DNA of 6,572 nucleotides from an uncultured Clostridia bacterium (GTDB taxonomy: Bacteria > Bacillota > Clostridia > Christensenellales > Aristaeellaceae): the NCBI GenBank assembly GCA_934636425.1, contig CAKUAV010000156.1:1-6572 (forward strand). The letters are read 5' to 3'. The notes under the pieces are model-generated. The model saw only the letters and a list, made by a program, of their open reading frames with translations. It ran no database searches and was not told the origin of the DNA. A program made the translations under genes and the position numbers. Shown piece after piece: positions 5,364-6,572 of this stretch; position 1 is the first letter of the stretch; each line of letters begins with the position of its first letter.

Positions 5364-6091
5364 AGATGCGGGCGTTTGCGAGCCGCACGATGAAGGAAAT
5401 ACTGCGCGACCCGCTCAATCTGGCCTTCGGGCTGGGCTTTCCGGTGGCGCTGATACTGCTGCTCAGCGCCATTCAGGCGAACGTGCCGGTGGCGCTGTTT
5501 GAGATCGACCGCCTCACGCCGGGCATCACAGTGTTCGGCCTGGCGTTCATGACGCTCTTTTCGGCGACGCTGGTTGCGCGCGACCGCGAGACGGCGCTGC
5601 TGCAGCGGCTCTACACCACGCCGCTTACGGCCGCCGATTTCATAGCCGGTTATGCGCTGCCCATGCTGCCCATCGCGCTGATGCAGGGCGCGGCCTGTTA
5701 TATCGCCGCGCTCATGCTGGGGCTGAAGCTGAGCGCGGGCATACTCTGGGCGCTGCTCTTCCTCATGCCCGCAGCGCTGTTTTTCATCGCGCTGGGTCTG
5801 CTCTGCGGCAGCGTGCTGGGCGTAAAGCAGGTGGGCGGACTGTGCGGCGCGCTGCTCACCAACCTGACGGCGTGGCTGTCGGGCGTGTGGTTCGATATCG
5901 ATCTGGTGGGCGGCGCGTTTAAGGCGATCGCGAACGTTCTGCCGTTTGTTCATGCGGTCGAGCTGGAGCGCGCGGCCTTTTCCGGCGACTGGGCGGCCGT
6001 GCCCGCGCAGCTTGTCTGGGTGCTGCTCTGGACGCTGCCGGTCTGCGCGCTGGCGGTGGGACTGTTTCTGCGCCAGATGAAGCGGCAGTGA
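5360..6091 (+). CDS. ABC-2 type transporter, membrane permease subunit
   Basis: This 243-residue permease is expected to dimerise with two copies of the upstream ATPase to form an exporter. Six membrane segments are visible at about 21-37, 53-72, 96-120, 127-150, 157-178 and 217-237, the normal ABC-2 topology. Between segments 2 and 3, ARDRETALLQRLYTTPLTA (73-91) matches the conserved cytoplasmic coupling region of ABC2_membrane proteins (R-E-x-G/A-x-L-x-R-L-x-x-x-P-L). GTG at 5360 is preferred over ATG at 5366 because GGGAGG at 5346-5351 is 8 nt from the GTG and the start overlaps the ATPase stop. It is the last gene of the operon. Confidence 0.93.
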   Translation: MKMRAFASRTMKEILRDPLNLAFGLGFPVALILLLSAIQANVPVALFEIDRLTPGITVFGLAFMTLFSATLVARDRETALLQRLYTTPLTAADFIAGYALPMLPIALMQGAACYIAALMLGLKLSAGILWALLFLMPAALFFIALGLLCGSVLGVKQVGGLCGALLTNLTAWLSGVWFDIDLVGGAFKAIANVLPFVHAVELERAAFSGDWAAVPAQLVWVLLWTLPVCALAVGLFLRQMKRQ

Positions 6092-6142
6092 GTGAATAGA
6101 ACGATCATGGCGCGTTGAACGGGGATGCTGCGCGCTGGGTAT

Positions 6143-6161
6143 GTCCTGCTTTATGAAGGAC
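6143..6161. other. Small hairpin downstream of the permease gene
   Basis: GTCCT (6143-6147) pairs with AGGAC (6157-6161) across a 9-nt loop, about 50 nt after the permease stop. There is no T run, so it is not a good terminator. Apart from it I see nothing gene-like between 6092 and 6215. Confidence 0.2.
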
Positions 6162-6215
6162 TGTATCGGCGCCTTACGTCAGGGCCGTTTCGCGCCGCCG
6201 GTTAAACTGGAAATA

Positions 6216-6243
6216 TTGACTGTTCGATATGATTTGATATAAA
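6216..6243 (+). promoter_or_regulatory. Promoter with extended -10, not followed by a convincing gene
   Basis: TTGACT (6216-6221) and TATAAA (6238-6243) are 16 bp apart. The -10 is preceded by TGA, which gives the TGn extended -10 motif. Predicted transcription would start near 6250, directly at a small hairpin. No plus-strand open frame with a ribosome binding site follows. Confidence 0.6.
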
Positions 6244-6249
6244 AAGAAG

Positions 6250-6330
6250 CCGTCGCCTGTTAGACGGATGGTTGTAAAACAGTGAAACCGGCCTATGCTG
6301 CGATCATAGGTCGGTTTTACTGTTATGCAC
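6250..6330 (+). ncRNA. Candidate small RNA (promoter to terminator, about 75-80 nt)
   Basis: The predicted start at about 6250 opens with a 5-bp hairpin, CCGTC (6250-6254) with GACGG (6263-6267). A short unpaired linker (ATGGTTGTAA) follows, then the strong hairpin at 6278-6324 that probably ends the transcript. The arrangement of good promoter, compact fold, terminator and no reading frame is that of a small regulatory RNA. It matches no family I know. It could instead be a terminated leader whose gene has been lost. Confidence 0.4.
6278..6324. terminator. 20-bp hairpin, probable bidirectional terminator
   Basis: Positions 6278-6297 pair with 6305-6324 over all 20 bp (two G-T wobbles) around a 7-nt loop, CTGCGAT. 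The inner part (6287-6297 with 6305-6315) is GC-rich and followed on the plus strand by TTTACTGTT, while on the minus strand the stem is followed by TTTACAACC. It is the best terminator downstream of the permease gene, about 190 nt away, and would also serve a minus-strand gene coming from the right edge. Confidence 0.6.
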
Positions 6331-6462
6331 TGGCGCGGAAGCGCTCAAGGTTCCCTTCGCGCAAGGAGGCTTTGGCGCCGCACAAAATTGTAGATCGTAC
6401 CGTACACCGAAATGTGTATCGAAGTGCCCCCATTATCCGTTCGGCAAACTGGAATTTTCAAA

Positions 6463-6572
6463 TTAGTCTTTGCAAATAACCTTTGAACCTTCACCGTCAA
6501 TTACAATTCCCTGACGGTTGTTAATTGGGCATAGATTCAAATCCGAAAACTCAGTCATTATTTTCTCGGTAA
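6463..6572 (-). CDS. Possible 3' end of a minus-strand gene, cut by the window edge
   Basis: On the minus strand a frame is open from the window edge to a TAA at 6463-6465, about 36 codons, ending in GIVIDGEGSKVICKD. The residue mix is protein-like and the DNA is more AT-rich than the operon to its left. An ATG at 6558-6556 lies in frame but without a clear ribosome binding site, so a gene entering from outside is more likely than a 31-residue peptide. Such a short open frame can arise by chance, and two overlapping inverted repeats inside it (6493-6518 and 6498-6527) argue for non-coding DNA. I do not recognise the product. Confidence 0.3.
   Translation of the reverse strand, partial: TEKIMTEFSDLNLCPINNRQGIVIDGEGSKVICKD

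Noticed and set aside
5198..5953. 251-codon minus-strand frame opposite the ABC genes
   Set aside because: It is a His/Arg/Gln-rich shadow. The plus strand encodes clear ATPase and permease motifs.
6282..6479. 65-codon plus-strand frame starting with GTG
   Set aside because: Its start lies inside the 20-bp hairpin stem, there is no ribosome binding site, and the product looks random.

Overview
The window looks like chromosomal DNA from a GC-rich member of the Bacillota (Clostridia-like). I base this on strong GGAGG-type ribosome binding sites before every gene, a RelP/YwaC-type small alarmone synthetase (a Firmicutes family), consensus sigma-A type promoters, and extensive use of GTG and TTG starts and overlapping stop/start codons. 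I cannot name a species.

Layout, left to right. Positions 1-529 hold no gene. They contain three diverged copies of a hairpin element, two of them preceded by an identical 27-bp block. Positions 530-1525 (minus strand) encode a 331-residue protein of unknown function, probably all-helical, with a TTG start and a promoter that appears to carry an UP element. Divergent from it, 1754-3270 (plus strand) is a two-gene unit: a synthetase-only (p)ppGpp synthetase (relP-like) overlapping by 7 nt with cdsA, the CDP-diacylglycerol synthase of phospholipid synthesis. Positions 3271-4054 are non-coding. They hold two tandem copies of a ~226-bp repeat plus a truncated third copy that ends in a terminator-like hairpin, a second terminator-like hairpin, and a near-consensus promoter with a palindromic candidate operator. 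That promoter drives 4055-6091: a TetR-family regulator (WHG-type C-terminus), an ABC-2 type ATPase and its six-helix permease, all overlapping and so probably co-transcribed and translationally coupled. Positions 6092-6462 carry no convincing gene but do contain a good promoter followed within ~75 nt by a 20-bp hairpin, which is a candidate small RNA. The last 110 bases may hold the 3' end of a minus-strand gene.

How the parts work together: relP and cdsA physically link stress alarmone production with membrane lipid synthesis. The TetR/ABC operon has the form of a self-regulated efflux module, in which the repressor would bind the palindrome just downstream of its promoter and be released by a ligand that the pump exports. 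The ligand is not predictable from sequence. I found no CRISPR array, tRNA, rRNA, transposase or phage gene. The least explained parts are the two unrelated non-coding repeat families and the candidate small RNA.
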